Shown piece by piece: positions 16,275 through 25,386 of a stretch of 64,000 nucleotides of DNA. The notes beneath the pieces were generated by a model that searched no databases, had not been told where the DNA came from, and worked only from the letters and a program-made list of their open reading frames with translations. Origin of the DNA: JAUVPY01 sp034412795 (lineage in GTDB: Bacteria; Chloroflexota; Anaerolineae; 4572-78; NAK82); assembly GCA_034412795.1 (NCBI GenBank), contig DAOUMD010000074.1:39425-103424 (forward strand). The letters are read 5' to 3'. A program made the translations under genes and the position numbers. Position 1 is the stretch's first letter. The number at the start of each line of letters is the position of its first letter.

Positions 16275-17204
16275 TCACGAAAGGTGTATCATAGTGCTGC
16301 GGATCAACTCCACCGACTTCTCCAGTGCAGCTCGTTCTTCAGGGGTGAGACTGATCTCGATAATCTCTTCGGCTCCGTCTTGGCCTAACTTTACCGGTAC
16401 GCCGAAGTATATGTCGTCGAGGCCATATTCTCCTTGCAGATAAGCCGAGCAGGGCAAAATGAGCTTCTTATCTTTGAGGATGGCTTCGACCATCTGGGCA
16501 ACCGCCGCGCCTGGTGCGTAATAAGCGGAGCCTGTCTTGAGCAGACTGACAATCTCACCTCCACCTTTGCGCGTTCGTTCCACAATGGCTTCGACACGAT
16601 CTGGAGGCAATAGCTCGGTAATAGGAATGCCGGCCACAGTGGAGTAACGAGGCAGGGGAACCATCTCATCGCCGTGGCCGCCCAGCACAAACGCGTTGGT
16701 GCTTTCCACCGACACACCTAGCTCCATAGCGATAAAGGTTCGCATTCGGGCCGAATCCAGCACGCCTGCCTGGCCAACGACACGCTCACGAGGGAAGCCA
16801 CTGACTTGCTTGGCCAGATAGGTCATCGTATCGAGCGGGTTGGTGACGACGATGAGAATCGTATTTGGTGATGTGGCCGTAATTTTGTTGACCACGTCTG
16901 TGACAATCTTCTGGTTGGTGCCGATCAGATCCTCGCGGGTCATACCGGGTTTGCGGGCGACACCGGCGGTAATGACCACTATGTCGGAGTCAACTGTCTC
17001 ATCGTAATCGGTAACGCCTGTGATCCGGGTACCATAACCGGCTACTGGGCCTGCCTCTGTCATATCCAAGCCTTTGCCGGCTGGCATACCCTCGGTCTGC
17101 GGGATATCTAGCAGCACAATGTCGCCTAACTCGCGTTCGGCCAGCCAATGAGCTGTGGTTGCTCCGACGTTACCTGCTCCAACGATGGTTATTTTGTTGC
17201 GCAT
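16275..17204 (-). CDS. mdh: Malate dehydrogenase (LDH-like type)
   Basis: NAD-dependent oxidation of malate to oxaloacetate in the TCA cycle. The dinucleotide motif is GAGNVGATT (residues 8-16) with an acidic LLDI strand end that selects NAD. The substrate loop RKPGMTRED carries the arginines that favour malate, and the catalytic His lies in GGHGDEMVPL. At 309 residues it is the normal length of the tetrameric LDH-like MDH found in Chloroflexota. A TPR protein gene ends 33 bp upstream and the membrane protein starts 40 bp downstream, giving a probable three-gene operon. Confidence 0.95.
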   Translation of the reverse strand: MRNKITIVGAGNVGATTAHWLAERELGDIVLLDIPQTEGMPAGKGLDMTEAGPVAGYGTRITGVTDYDETVDSDIVVITAGVARKPGMTREDLIGTNQKIVTDVVNKITATSPNTILIVVTNPLDTMTYLAKQVSGFPRERVVGQAGVLDSARMRTFIAMELGVSVESTNAFVLGGHGDEMVPLPRYSTVAGIPITELLPPDRVEAIVERTRKGGGEIVSLLKTGSAYYAPGAAVAQMVEAILKDKKLILPCSAYLQGEYGLDDIYFGVPVKLGQDGAEEIIEISLTPEERAALEKSVELIRSTMIHLS

Positions 17205-17237
17205 TTCTCAAGTCTCCTCGTCAGATGGTTGTTTCTC

Positions 17238-17897
17238 TTAAAGCTTGCGGAATCGTTCTTCCAGCTCTTCTAGCATTGCGGCCGCTTCTACCAGCTTGTC
17301 TAGCGGGTTCTGGGCGCCTCGAAAGTAACGATAGTCGCACGGCATAATGTCAAGGGTTTTGACCAGATCCAAATGGCACTTGCGCACGGTAGACGATTGC
17401 GCGCCGTACCATTCTGCGATCTCTCTCAGAGGGGCGTCGCGGAAGTTGACCTTACGAACCGTTAGATCAAGGGCGGCTGCCCAGGGAGTAGCGTTACTCG
17501 TATCAAGCGGACGGCGACCTACTGCAATGCGGTACTCCATCCACATCTGGATGGCTGCACCGATGACGTCCAGGGGAAGATTATGCTGGGTCATTACTCT
17601 TGTCAGCAATGTCTCTACCTCGTCCATAGCATTTCCAAAAAGGCGTTCGAAGCGCTCAGTCAGCACGGGGTCAGATTCTGTGCGCAGGAATTCGCCTAAT
17701 GCTCGGAGGGTACCCTCATAATCGCCAAAGCGAGCCAGGGCGCGGGCGAGGTTTAGATGGTAGTCCGGCTGGCCAGGTTCCATCTCGGCCGCCTGACGGA
17801 ATGTCCGTACCGCTTCTTCCACTTCCCAGCGGCGGTAACGTAGCAGCCCCTCTTCGTTGAGTTGTGCAGCTCTACGTTTATTGGAAGTGGGTGCCAT
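17238..17897 (-). CDS. TPR protein with a helix-turn-helix-like C-terminal region
   Basis: A 219-residue soluble protein. Residues 10-90 are TPR-like (RRWEVEEAVRTFRQAAEMEPGQPDYHLNLARALARFGDYEGTL in two repeats). The second half contains MWMEYRIAVGRRP, then PWAAALDLTVRKV and LREIAEWYGAQSSTVRKCHLDLVKTL. That order (an all-helical box, then a helix-turn-helix with IAEWYG..SSTVRK) resembles a cyclin/TFIIB-type box, a weak and unverified similarity. It lies directly upstream of mdh and is probably co-transcribed. It could be a regulator or scaffold. Confidence 0.65.
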   Translation of the reverse strand: MAPTSNKRRAAQLNEEGLLRYRRWEVEEAVRTFRQAAEMEPGQPDYHLNLARALARFGDYEGTLRALGEFLRTESDPVLTERFERLFGNAMDEVETLLTRVMTQHNLPLDVIGAAIQMWMEYRIAVGRRPLDTSNATPWAAALDLTVRKVNFRDAPLREIAEWYGAQSSTVRKCHLDLVKTLDIMPCDYRYFRGAQNPLDKLVEAAAMLEELEERFRKL

Positions 17898-18033
17898 GTT
17901 TGACCCCTTCGCGTGTTGAATGATGTGTGCAAAAGGTTGCCGTATTGCCCTCAGAGGGCCGGCACCGAAGGTTTACAGTGTCTTCAATCCGATATGCTTA
18001 AGGCGACCGAATTGGCGGGGACGGAGGAACGGC

Positions 18034-18990
18034 TCATCCCTCAACTGTGGCTGTCGACGTTGTGGCTGTCGATGTGCCGATGATGGCCCTGGAGTCGGCC
18101 TCCGTCTCGTCAGTAGTTACCAAGTGCTCTTCGACCAGCAGGCGTTGCAATGCCGCAATTGCCACCTCGAGCATCGAGGCGTCAGGTTGGCGGGTAGTGA
18201 AACTCTGGAGCCAGAGACCTGGGGCGATGAGGAGCCGCACCAGCCCATGATCTTGGTGAGCTGCACTGAATTTGATGAACTCGTAGGCGATACCGGCGAT
18301 GACAGGAATAAGCACGATTCGCGATACAATGCGCAGTAGCAACGGCGGGCGGCCTAAAAAGGAAAAGACGAGAATCGACACAACCATTACAACCAATAGG
18401 AAGGCGGTGCCGCAGCGTGGATGGACAACGGTGTGGCGTTCAGCGTTTTCTACGGTCAAGTCGTCACCCGCTTCGTACGTGTTGATGGTTTTATGCTCTG
18501 CGCCGTGATAGCTGAAAACTCGTCGGATGTCGGGGATAAAGGCGATGGCACATACATAGCCCAAAAACAGACCCAAACGGATGACGCCTTCCAGCAGGTT
18601 GCTGACGAAACTGGAGGCTATATAACGATCCACAAGGCCGAGCAGTAACAGTGGCCCCACAAAGAAAATGGCGACGGCCATGGCTAGCGAAAAGGCGATC
18701 GTTCCCCACGCGATGGGGCCGGAAAATTCGATCTCTTCTTCGCCCATCGCCACGTCGGCGGAGAACATCAGAGTTCTAATCCCCAAACCCAGTGTATCCC
18801 ATAACATCGTCAGTCCTCGCACAAAGGGGATTTTTGCAACGAAGCTGCCGTAGATTTTTGGATTGAGCGGTTCGCAGTGGATGACGATTTTGTCATCTGG
18901 GGCGCGGACCGCCACGCACATTTTCTGAGAGCCGCGCATCATAACGCCCTCGATGACGGCTTGTCCCCCATAGTTAAATGGCTTTCCCAT
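18034..18990 (-). CDS. DUF1385 family integral membrane protein
   Basis: A 318-residue member of the DUF1385 (YqhQ-like) family, recognised by the opening GGQAVIEGVMMRG and by YHGAEHKTINTYEAGD followed by HPRCGTAFLLVVM. Four or more hydrophobic helices lie between about 90 and 245. The His and Cys residues in these motifs are conserved family-wide and suggest metal binding, but the function is unknown. The C-terminal 80 residues (LQSFTTRQPDASMLEVAIAA...) look like a soluble extension. It is transcribed away from the STAS gene. Confidence 0.85.
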   Translation of the reverse strand: MGKPFNYGGQAVIEGVMMRGSQKMCVAVRAPDDKIVIHCEPLNPKIYGSFVAKIPFVRGLTMLWDTLGLGIRTLMFSADVAMGEEEIEFSGPIAWGTIAFSLAMAVAIFFVGPLLLLGLVDRYIASSFVSNLLEGVIRLGLFLGYVCAIAFIPDIRRVFSYHGAEHKTINTYEAGDDLTVENAERHTVVHPRCGTAFLLVVMVVSILVFSFLGRPPLLLRIVSRIVLIPVIAGIAYEFIKFSAAHQDHGLVRLLIAPGLWLQSFTTRQPDASMLEVAIAALQRLLVEEHLVTTDETEADSRAIIGTSTATTSTATVEG

Positions 18991-19160
18991 GGATACCCCT
19001 TAAACAAGATTGTTGAGATTTTACACCTAAGGAAGCGGACTGTCAAGGTCGATTTCTGTAACCCACGGCTATTGAAGCGGTGAAGGAACGCGAAGTCAAA
19101 TCGGGTGCCGTCATACCTCCCGAAGAGATGGTCTTCTGATGATGGAGAACACGTTTTTGT

Positions 19161-19189
19161 TTGTTGTCGTGCTTTACTTGTGTTATAAT
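19161..19189 (+). promoter_or_regulatory. Promoter of the partner-switching module
   Basis: TTGTTG, a 17-bp spacer and a perfect TATAAT at 19184-19189. Predicted start about 19196, roughly 50 nt ahead of the STAS gene ATG. Confidence 0.6.
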
Positions 19190-19244
19190 CGGCGCGCATG
19201 TCTTGGCAAATTTGGAGATTTTAGGTGTAAGAGGAGGGCAGTCC

Positions 19245-19583
19245 ATGGTGGAGGTCACCACTAAACAGTTCAAGCGTTGCGACTTGGTCAAGGCGATTGG
19301 TCGCGTAGATAGTCATACCGCGCCAGAACTTGCAGAGGCATTTGATGCCATCATCGAAGCTGGGCGATTCAAGATTGTATTTGATATGAGCGAAGTGGAA
19401 TACATCTCCAGCGCGGGGCTGCGGATTATGATCAATGTACAGAAGACGTGTAAACGGTGGAATCGGGGTGAACTGGCCCTGGCTGGGGTACCAGAGAGGG
19501 TTTATGGTGCTTTAAACCTGGCAGGTTTCGTGCCTCTCTTCAATATTTACGATGATACGACCGAAGCGGTTGGCAAGTTTTGA
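19245..19583 (+). CDS. STAS-domain anti-sigma factor antagonist
   Basis: A 112-residue single-domain protein of the SpoIIAA/RsbV family. The phosphorylation loop reads VEYISSAGLRIM, with the Ser that a partner kinase would phosphorylate. I start at the ATG at 19245 because AGAGGAGGG lies 6 bp upstream; the longer upstream frame has no ribosome binding site. Unphosphorylated STAS proteins bind the HATPase anti-sigma kinase and free its target. Both expected partners, the kinase (19727) and a SpoIIE phosphatase (20218), follow on the same strand, so this is a complete partner-switch set minus a visible sigma factor. Confidence 0.9.
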   Translation: MVEVTTKQFKRCDLVKAIGRVDSHTAPELAEAFDAIIEAGRFKIVFDMSEVEYISSAGLRIMINVQKTCKRWNRGELALAGVPERVYGALNLAGFVPLFNIYDDTTEAVGKF

Positions 19584-19613
19584 TCTGAGGGTTGACACTC
19601 TGGTATTGTCCCT

Positions 19614-19664
19614 GGAGAGCACTTTCCACAGGAGAGCACTCTCCGCAGGAGAGCACTCTCCACA
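19614..19664 (+). repeat. Three tandem 17-bp palindromic repeats
   Basis: Units at 19614-19630, 19631-19647 and 19648-19664. Each contains GGAGAG-CA-CTCTCC, a perfect 6-bp-arm palindrome (one T change in the first). They lie between the STAS gene and the anti-sigma kinase gene. Confidence 0.9.
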
Positions 19665-19726
19665 AGCTGAACTGAGCTCGTCAAGAAGATCCTGAGTCTT
19701 GTGAAGGACCTTCTTGATGGGCTCAT

Positions 19727-20221
19727 ATGCGCTTTCCATTGGCAATCCAGAAAATAGTTGTGATGCAATATCCGATGGATGACTCATCCTCGAGTTCCTT
19801 AACTCAGACAAGGACATTTCCAGGGCAGTTCGCTAGCTTAGTTAAAATTGGCGAGTTCGTCACCCGGGCTGCTGGGGATGTAGGTTTGAGTGACGAAGCA
19901 GTCTATGCTGTTGAGATGGCAGTGGATGAGGCGTGCACAAATATCATTGAACATGCCTACGGCGGCGAAGGACGCGGTGATATAGAATGTACGTGTCGGA
20001 TCAACGGCGATAAACTGACGGTGATGCTTCGGGACCGTGGCTGTCCTTTTGACCCCTCCAGTGTGCCTGAGCCGGACGTTAACGCTGCTCTCGAAGACCG
20101 CCAGGAGGGTGGACTGGGTCTCTATCTGATACACAGGCTTATGGACGAAGTTTATTTTGAGTTCACGTCTGATTCGGGTAATGTCTTGACCATGGTCAAA
20201 CACAAGGAGACAATCTCTTGA
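19727..20221 (+). CDS. Anti-sigma regulatory factor (HATPase serine kinase, RsbW/SpoIIAB type)
   Basis: A GHKL-fold ATPase. The N box is VDEACTNIIEHAYGG, the G1 box RDRGCPFDPS and the G2 box EGGLGLYLI. Proteins of this family phosphorylate the STAS antagonist and otherwise sequester a sigma factor or another target. The start is uncertain: the frame opens at 19727, and in-frame ATGs lie at 19763 and 19775, the latter giving a 148-residue protein closer to family length. None has a strong ribosome binding site. The stop overlaps the TTG start of the next gene by 4 bp, so the kinase and phosphatase are translationally coupled. Confidence 0.88.
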   Translation: MRFPLAIQKIVVMQYPMDDSSSSSLTQTRTFPGQFASLVKIGEFVTRAAGDVGLSDEAVYAVEMAVDEACTNIIEHAYGGEGRGDIECTCRINGDKLTVMLRDRGCPFDPSSVPEPDVNAALEDRQEGGLGLYLIHRLMDEVYFEFTSDSGNVLTMVKHKETIS

Positions 20222-23200
20222 CCGACCAGCCGCAACTTGCCGACTGGGTTGGGTGGCGGCAGCTCCTCAAACTGGGTGAGCAGTTGATGGCTGCCCCTTC
20301 GGTGGCCGCTCAGGTTAGGCTGATTCTTGAGACGGCTGCTCGCCTGTTGAGAGGTCAATGCGATATATGGCTTGCTGATGTTTTTTATTGGCTGCCGTGT
20401 TCAGAGGAACTGCCCTCTTTCAGCGCCCTTCCCCCATCTGAGTTGATGCGCTCTGCTGTCGAGACTCGTCGCATCTACCCTCGTGATGCAGCCGACGCGG
20501 AAATCCGTCCGCTTATTGTGGCGGCTCCGTTGATGGTGAACGATGTCCTTTTGGGCGTACTGCAAGTCGGACGGCCGGACGGACCTGCTTTTAGCGAGTC
20601 GGAGATCCAAATCCTGAGGGGGTTGGGAGTCCAATCAGCCATTGCTTTGCACGCTTCTCTGCAGGTAGAAGTTGAGCGCTGGCGAGTTGAGCAACTTTCG
20701 CTGGTGCGCATGGTGAGTGGACAGGTTGCTAACGTCCTCGATCTGGACGAACTCTTCCAGCGTGTAGCTGACCTCATCCTCGATACTTTCCGGTATTATT
20801 ACGTAGCTCTTTTCACTGTCGAGCCAAGCAGCGAAACATTACGATTCCAGGCCAGTGCCGGTCCCGGTAGGTCTGAGGCTAATGGGGAGAAGCACTTCAG
20901 GGCAGTATTGCAGGTTCGGCTTGGAGATGGCATTATCGGTCACGTAGCCCGGACCGGCGAGGAAATTCTGGCCAATGATGTCAGTTGCGAACCTCGTTAT
21001 CATTTCGAAGATTCGTTGCCCGAAACCCGCTCGGAAGCAGCCTTGCCATTAAAGATCGAAAACCGCATCTTGGGTGTGCTCGATGTGCAAAGTGACCAGC
21101 CGAATGATTTTGACGATACCGATATGCTCGTCTTGCGCGCCCTGGCCCACAGTATCTCCATTGCTGTAGAAGATGCCCGTCTTTACAGTGATCTCCGACG
21201 CCGCGCTGATCAACTGTCGACCGTGGCAGAAGTTAGCCGGGCCGTCGCTTCTATCCTGGACCTCGACGTGCTCTTCGAGGAAGTGGTAACCCTTATTCAC
21301 CGACGCTTTGGTTATCCATTTGTGCATCTCTTCACGGTGAACCCTGGTCGCCGGCAGGTTGTCTACCAGGCGGGCAGTGGACCCCGCAGCCAAGCGCTGC
21401 GAGCTCAAGGGTTGACCTATAACCTGGATGATCCCAAAGGTATCATTCCCTGGGTTGCCCGGCACGGAGAGACGGTGCACGCCAACGACGTGAAACGTGA
21501 CCCTCGCTACCGCCCGTCGGATTTGCCCCCGACCAACACCTGCGCCGAATTGGCTGTACCTTTGATCTTCGGCGGTGAAGTGTTAGGTGTGTTGGACGTG
21601 CAAAGTGACCGCCAGCATACCTTCGGGGATGATGACAGGGTCCTCATGGAGGCTTTGGCCGACAACGTAGCTATCGCCATCCGAAACGCTAACCTATACC
21701 AATCGGAATTGTGGAGGCGCCAGGTGGCGGATAGTTTGCGCGAGGTCGCTGGTTTACTTTCTGCCGACGTGGCCCTCGACCGGGTGTTGGACGCTATCCT
21801 GACCGAACTGGAGCGTACCCTTCCCTGCGATGTGGCCGCCATCTGGCTACTACAAAATGATGCGCCGTCTACACTTGAAACGCAAATGCAGCTTGCGGCA
21901 GTCCACGGCCTTACACCTGCTGAGAGGGCAAGTGTCGAAGATCTTCCGCCTGGGACTGGCTCGTGGCTCGACCAAGCACTTAGTGCCGACCAGCCTACCA
22001 TCCGGAATTCGCGTACTCCTGCTGAGCCGTTGGGTGCTGTGTTGGAATTCTCCTCTGACTACTCCTCCATTGCTGCGCCGCTAAAGGCCGGTGACCAGCG
22101 GCTGGGGTTGTTGACATTAGTCCACCACACCTCTGATCGCTACGGGTCCGAATCCCAGTCGATGACGGCTGCATTTGCCAGCTATGCTGCCGTGGCCATT
22201 GAGAACGCCCGCCTTTATGAAGATGCCCAAGAGCAAGCCTGGATCTCCACGGTGTTACTCAAGGTCGCTGAGGCTACTCAATCGCTGACTACGTTGGACG
22301 AAGTGCTTGAAACCGTGGTACGCTTGCTCCCGATGCTGGTCGGTGTAGACCGTTGCGCGTTGCTTCTGACCTCGCAGGAAGAAGAGAGTTGGGGTAAGAC
22401 CGCCCAGACTCTTGTGCCGGCCGTCGCATACGGGTTTACCCCGTCGCAGAAAGCTTTCTTCGACAAATGGCACGTTGCTCAGGGTGACGTATTGGCTTTG
22501 GATTACGTGTGTCTCATCAAGTCGCCTATTTTCATTCGGGATGCGGCGCACGATCGACGCTTGCCGGAGCATGTTACTTCGACGTTGGACCTTAAGTCAC
22601 TTGTGATATTCCCGCTGCTCGCCCACGGGGAGGTGTTGGGCGCGATTCTGGTGGACTGTCAGAGCGACCGGGCTGAATTCGAGGAGGAGCGACTGGCGAT
22701 GCTTCAGGGCATCGCTCACCAAACAGCGGCTGCCATTGAGAATACCCAACTTCTGGAGGCGCGACAAGAAGATGCCTATGTGTCGGCGGCGTTGCTTCAG
22801 GTAGCCCAGGCAGTCGCGAGCTTCAACGATTTAGATGACATTCTGAGTGCCGTTGTCCGTATTACGCCTATGTTAGTTGGGGTGGAGTGGTGCATCATTT
22901 TCCTGTGGGAGGAGGCGCAGGCCAACTATAGACCAGCGCAGGCCTATGGAATAACTCGAAGTGACGAGGCAGCGCTTCTTGCCCAACGCTATGCTTCGGA
23001 TGACTTTCCGCTGTTGGATGCCGTCCGGGAGGGCCAGGGCATAGTGACTCTGGACGGTTTTTCTGATTGGGGTGACCTGATCCCATCTGGCTTTGCAGGC
23101 GATTTTGTGGCGTGGTTACGCACGGCGATCGTGTCGCCTAGCGTTCGCCAGGTTGAGCGTGAAACACATTCCGTGCTGGCTCTCCCTCTGTCGGTAAGAA

Positions 23201-24084
23201 GCGATGTGCTCGGCGTAATGTTGGTGGAAGAATCCGCCCCGTCTAGCCGCTTCCGTGAGATGCGGGTGGAGATCATTGCCGGTATTGCTCAGCAGGCGGC
23301 TTTGGCTATCCAGAATGACTGGCTCAAGCAGGAGATGGCCGAACGCGAGCAACTGGAACGCGAGTTGCAACTCGCGCGCGAGATCCAGCGGACATTTATG
23401 CCCAACCAGGTGCCGCGTCTAAATGGTTGGGAGTTGGTCTTTACCTGGCGGGCCGCACGCCAAGTGGCAGGCGATTTTTACGACTTTTTTGAGTTACCTG
23501 GCGGGCGATTAGGGCTGGTCATTGCCGACGTGGCCGACAAGGGCATGCCGGCTGCCCTGTTTATGGCGCTTACTCGTGCCCTGTTGCGGGCGGCGGCTTT
23601 AGAAGATGAATCTCCAGCGGATGTGTTAGCGCGAGTCAACGATTTGCTTTTTCCCGATGCACAGCACGGGATGTTCGTCACCGTCGTGTACGCGGTTTTG
23701 TCGCTGGAGACGGGAGAGATGGCGTATTCCGTTGCCGGACACAATCTACCTTTGCTGTGGAGGTTCCGTAAGCAGGAAGTGGAGCAATTCGACAGTGGGG
23801 GAATGGCGCTTGGTGTTCTGGAGGAGGTAAACCTGGAAGATCGAGTGATCTCTTTGGAGTCAGGCGATCAGGTGATATTTTATACTGACGGCATCACCGA
23901 GGCATTCTCTTCTGAGAACGACGTCTTCGGCGAAGAACGCTTGCGGATGAACATCCGGGCTAATGGTGACAGTTCGGCCCAAGTTATGTTGGAAGCTATA
24001 GTTGATTCGGTGGCTGCCTTCGTCGGCGACCGCCCGCCCTCGGATGACATTACCCTGATGGTCTTGCGCAGGCGAGTCTCTTAG
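20218..24084 (+). CDS. Multi-GAF sensor with SpoIIE/RsbU-type PP2C phosphatase
   Basis: A 1288-residue cytosolic signal integrator. Six GAF-like domains are arranged in tandem (about 20-160, 170-325, 345-495, 505-655, 670-825 and 840-1035), with repeated signatures such as LGVLDVQSD and AVAIENARLY. A short coiled coil (EREQLERELQLAREIQRTF) leads into the SpoIIE phosphatase (about 1065-1288), whose metal-binding motifs are AGDFYDFF, IADVADKGMPAA, FYTDGITEAF and PSDDITLM. It would dephosphorylate the upstream STAS protein in response to ligands bound by the GAF domains. It starts at a TTG overlapping the kinase stop. No transmembrane segment is present. Confidence 0.93.
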   Translation: MTDQPQLADWVGWRQLLKLGEQLMAAPSVAAQVRLILETAARLLRGQCDIWLADVFYWLPCSEELPSFSALPPSELMRSAVETRRIYPRDAADAEIRPLIVAAPLMVNDVLLGVLQVGRPDGPAFSESEIQILRGLGVQSAIALHASLQVEVERWRVEQLSLVRMVSGQVANVLDLDELFQRVADLILDTFRYYYVALFTVEPSSETLRFQASAGPGRSEANGEKHFRAVLQVRLGDGIIGHVARTGEEILANDVSCEPRYHFEDSLPETRSEAALPLKIENRILGVLDVQSDQPNDFDDTDMLVLRALAHSISIAVEDARLYSDLRRRADQLSTVAEVSRAVASILDLDVLFEEVVTLIHRRFGYPFVHLFTVNPGRRQVVYQAGSGPRSQALRAQGLTYNLDDPKGIIPWVARHGETVHANDVKRDPRYRPSDLPPTNTCAELAVPLIFGGEVLGVLDVQSDRQHTFGDDDRVLMEALADNVAIAIRNANLYQSELWRRQVADSLREVAGLLSADVALDRVLDAILTELERTLPCDVAAIWLLQNDAPSTLETQMQLAAVHGLTPAERASVEDLPPGTGSWLDQALSADQPTIRNSRTPAEPLGAVLEFSSDYSSIAAPLKAGDQRLGLLTLVHHTSDRYGSESQSMTAAFASYAAVAIENARLYEDAQEQAWISTVLLKVAEATQSLTTLDEVLETVVRLLPMLVGVDRCALLLTSQEEESWGKTAQTLVPAVAYGFTPSQKAFFDKWHVAQGDVLALDYVCLIKSPIFIRDAAHDRRLPEHVTSTLDLKSLVIFPLLAHGEVLGAILVDCQSDRAEFEEERLAMLQGIAHQTAAAIENTQLLEARQEDAYVSAALLQVAQAVASFNDLDDILSAVVRITPMLVGVEWCIIFLWEEAQANYRPAQAYGITRSDEAALLAQRYASDDFPLLDAVREGQGIVTLDGFSDWGDLIPSGFAGDFVAWLRTAIVSPSVRQVERETHSVLALPLSVRSDVLGVMLVEESAPSSRFREMRVEIIAGIAQQAALAIQNDWLKQEMAEREQLERELQLAREIQRTFMPNQVPRLNGWELVFTWRAARQVAGDFYDFFELPGGRLGLVIADVADKGMPAALFMALTRALLRAAALEDESPADVLARVNDLLFPDAQHGMFVTVVYAVLSLETGEMAYSVAGHNLPLLWRFRKQEVEQFDSGGMALGVLEEVNLEDRVISLESGDQVIFYTDGITEAFSSENDVFGEERLRMNIRANGDSSAQVMLEAIVDSVAAFVGDRPPSDDITLMVLRRRVS

Positions 24085-24099
24085 AGAGTGCATTAAAAT

Positions 24100-25386
24100 A
24101 TGCCCAATAAACATGCCCATCCTCGGGCATACCCAACTATGCCCTCATCGGCTCAACTGGAAAAGCGTCTCTTACACAAGGCACTGGTGGCCCTCAACGC
24201 GCCGGCCAAATGGCCGGCCTGGTTGATTGGTTGTGTGGCGCTCGTTCCCATCGGAGTGGTGGCCGGCCTTTGGTGGTTCTTGATAGGAGCCAGAGAGGCG
24301 CTTTACCTGGCGATTGTGCTCACGCTGTTTACGTTGGCTGACGCGTTGATATTGGTCGGTTTGCGGCGCTGGCGCATCTCTTTTGGTCTGGTGGGACCAC
24401 AGCTCTTCACTCTGGAGTTACCCCGCCTGGCAGTTGCAGTACTGGCCATCCCGGTTGCAGTCTGGTTAGGACCAGTGCTTGCACTGGTTGGGGTGGTGGT
24501 CATCAATTTGGGCGCATCGTTGGCTTTGGTTTGGGGTGCATTCGTTGAGCCGCAGCGGCTGGGCCTCTCCAAACTGTCGCTTAGCATCGGCTCGTTGCCC
24601 GGGGGTCTCCCACCGCTGCGTTTGCTTCACATCAGCGACCTGCACGTGGAGCGGTTTGCGCGTCGTGAGGAAGAACTTCTGCGTATGGTGCGAGGGATAG
24701 CGCCCGATCTCATCTTATTGACCGGTGATTACATTAATCTGTCCTTCGTTGATGACCCTGCTGCACGTGCCGACGCCCGGCGTGTACTGACAGCGCTTTC
24801 ATCGGACGGCGAGCGTCCGGGACCAGGTGGCGTTTATGCTGTGCTTGGCAGCCCACCGGTGGATCGCAAGTCGGCCTCCCTCTTCGATGGTCTGGCCATC
24901 CGTTTGTTGCGTGACGAAGTGGAGACAATAGACCTGCCCGTCCCTCCCAACGCGCAGCAGAGGGCCGACGTGCGGGGCAGACGGTTGGCGTTGGTCGGCC
25001 TGGATTGTAGTCACGACTCGGAGCGCGATGCTCAACGGCTGGCGGAGGTTTCCGACCAGATCCCAGCCGGTGCTGTTCGAGTGCTCCTTTATCATTCGCC
25101 AGAGCTGATCCCATTTGCATCTAAACTTGGTATAGACCTGTATCTGTGCGGCCATACTCACGGTGGTCAGGTGCGTTTGCCTGTTTATGGTGCGGTTCTG
25201 ACCTCATCTGAGCTGGGCAAGCAATATGATATGGGATACTATCGATTAGAAGACACGCATCTCTACGTCAGCCGGGGAATTGGCATGGAGGGGCTGGGTG
25301 CGCCACGAGTACGCTTTCTTTGTCCACCGGAGATCACTCTCTTCTCAATACAGGGGCCAGAAGATAGGCAGAAAGAGAATGAGTAG
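24100..25386 (+). CDS. Membrane-anchored metallophosphoesterase with a degenerate GNHD motif
   Basis: A 428-residue calcineurin-like phosphoesterase. The N-terminal 150 residues hold four hydrophobic segments (about 33-150). The catalytic domain from about 165 has HISDLHVERF, LLTGDYIN, VLLYHSPE and CGHTHGGQVRLP, which supply most metal ligands. The GNHD/E motif, normally VYAVLGNHD, here reads VYAVLGSPPVD, so the catalytic Asn and His are missing. The protein may have altered or lost activity. Homologues such as YkuE act on lipid or cell-envelope substrates. The 3' end overlaps the convergent transporter gene by 42 bp. Confidence 0.85.
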   Translation: MPNKHAHPRAYPTMPSSAQLEKRLLHKALVALNAPAKWPAWLIGCVALVPIGVVAGLWWFLIGAREALYLAIVLTLFTLADALILVGLRRWRISFGLVGPQLFTLELPRLAVAVLAIPVAVWLGPVLALVGVVVINLGASLALVWGAFVEPQRLGLSKLSLSIGSLPGGLPPLRLLHISDLHVERFARREEELLRMVRGIAPDLILLTGDYINLSFVDDPAARADARRVLTALSSDGERPGPGGVYAVLGSPPVDRKSASLFDGLAIRLLRDEVETIDLPVPPNAQQRADVRGRRLALVGLDCSHDSERDAQRLAEVSDQIPAGAVRVLLYHSPELIPFASKLGIDLYLCGHTHGGQVRLPVYGAVLTSSELGKQYDMGYYRLEDTHLYVSRGIGMEGLGAPRVRFLCPPEITLFSIQGPEDRQKENE

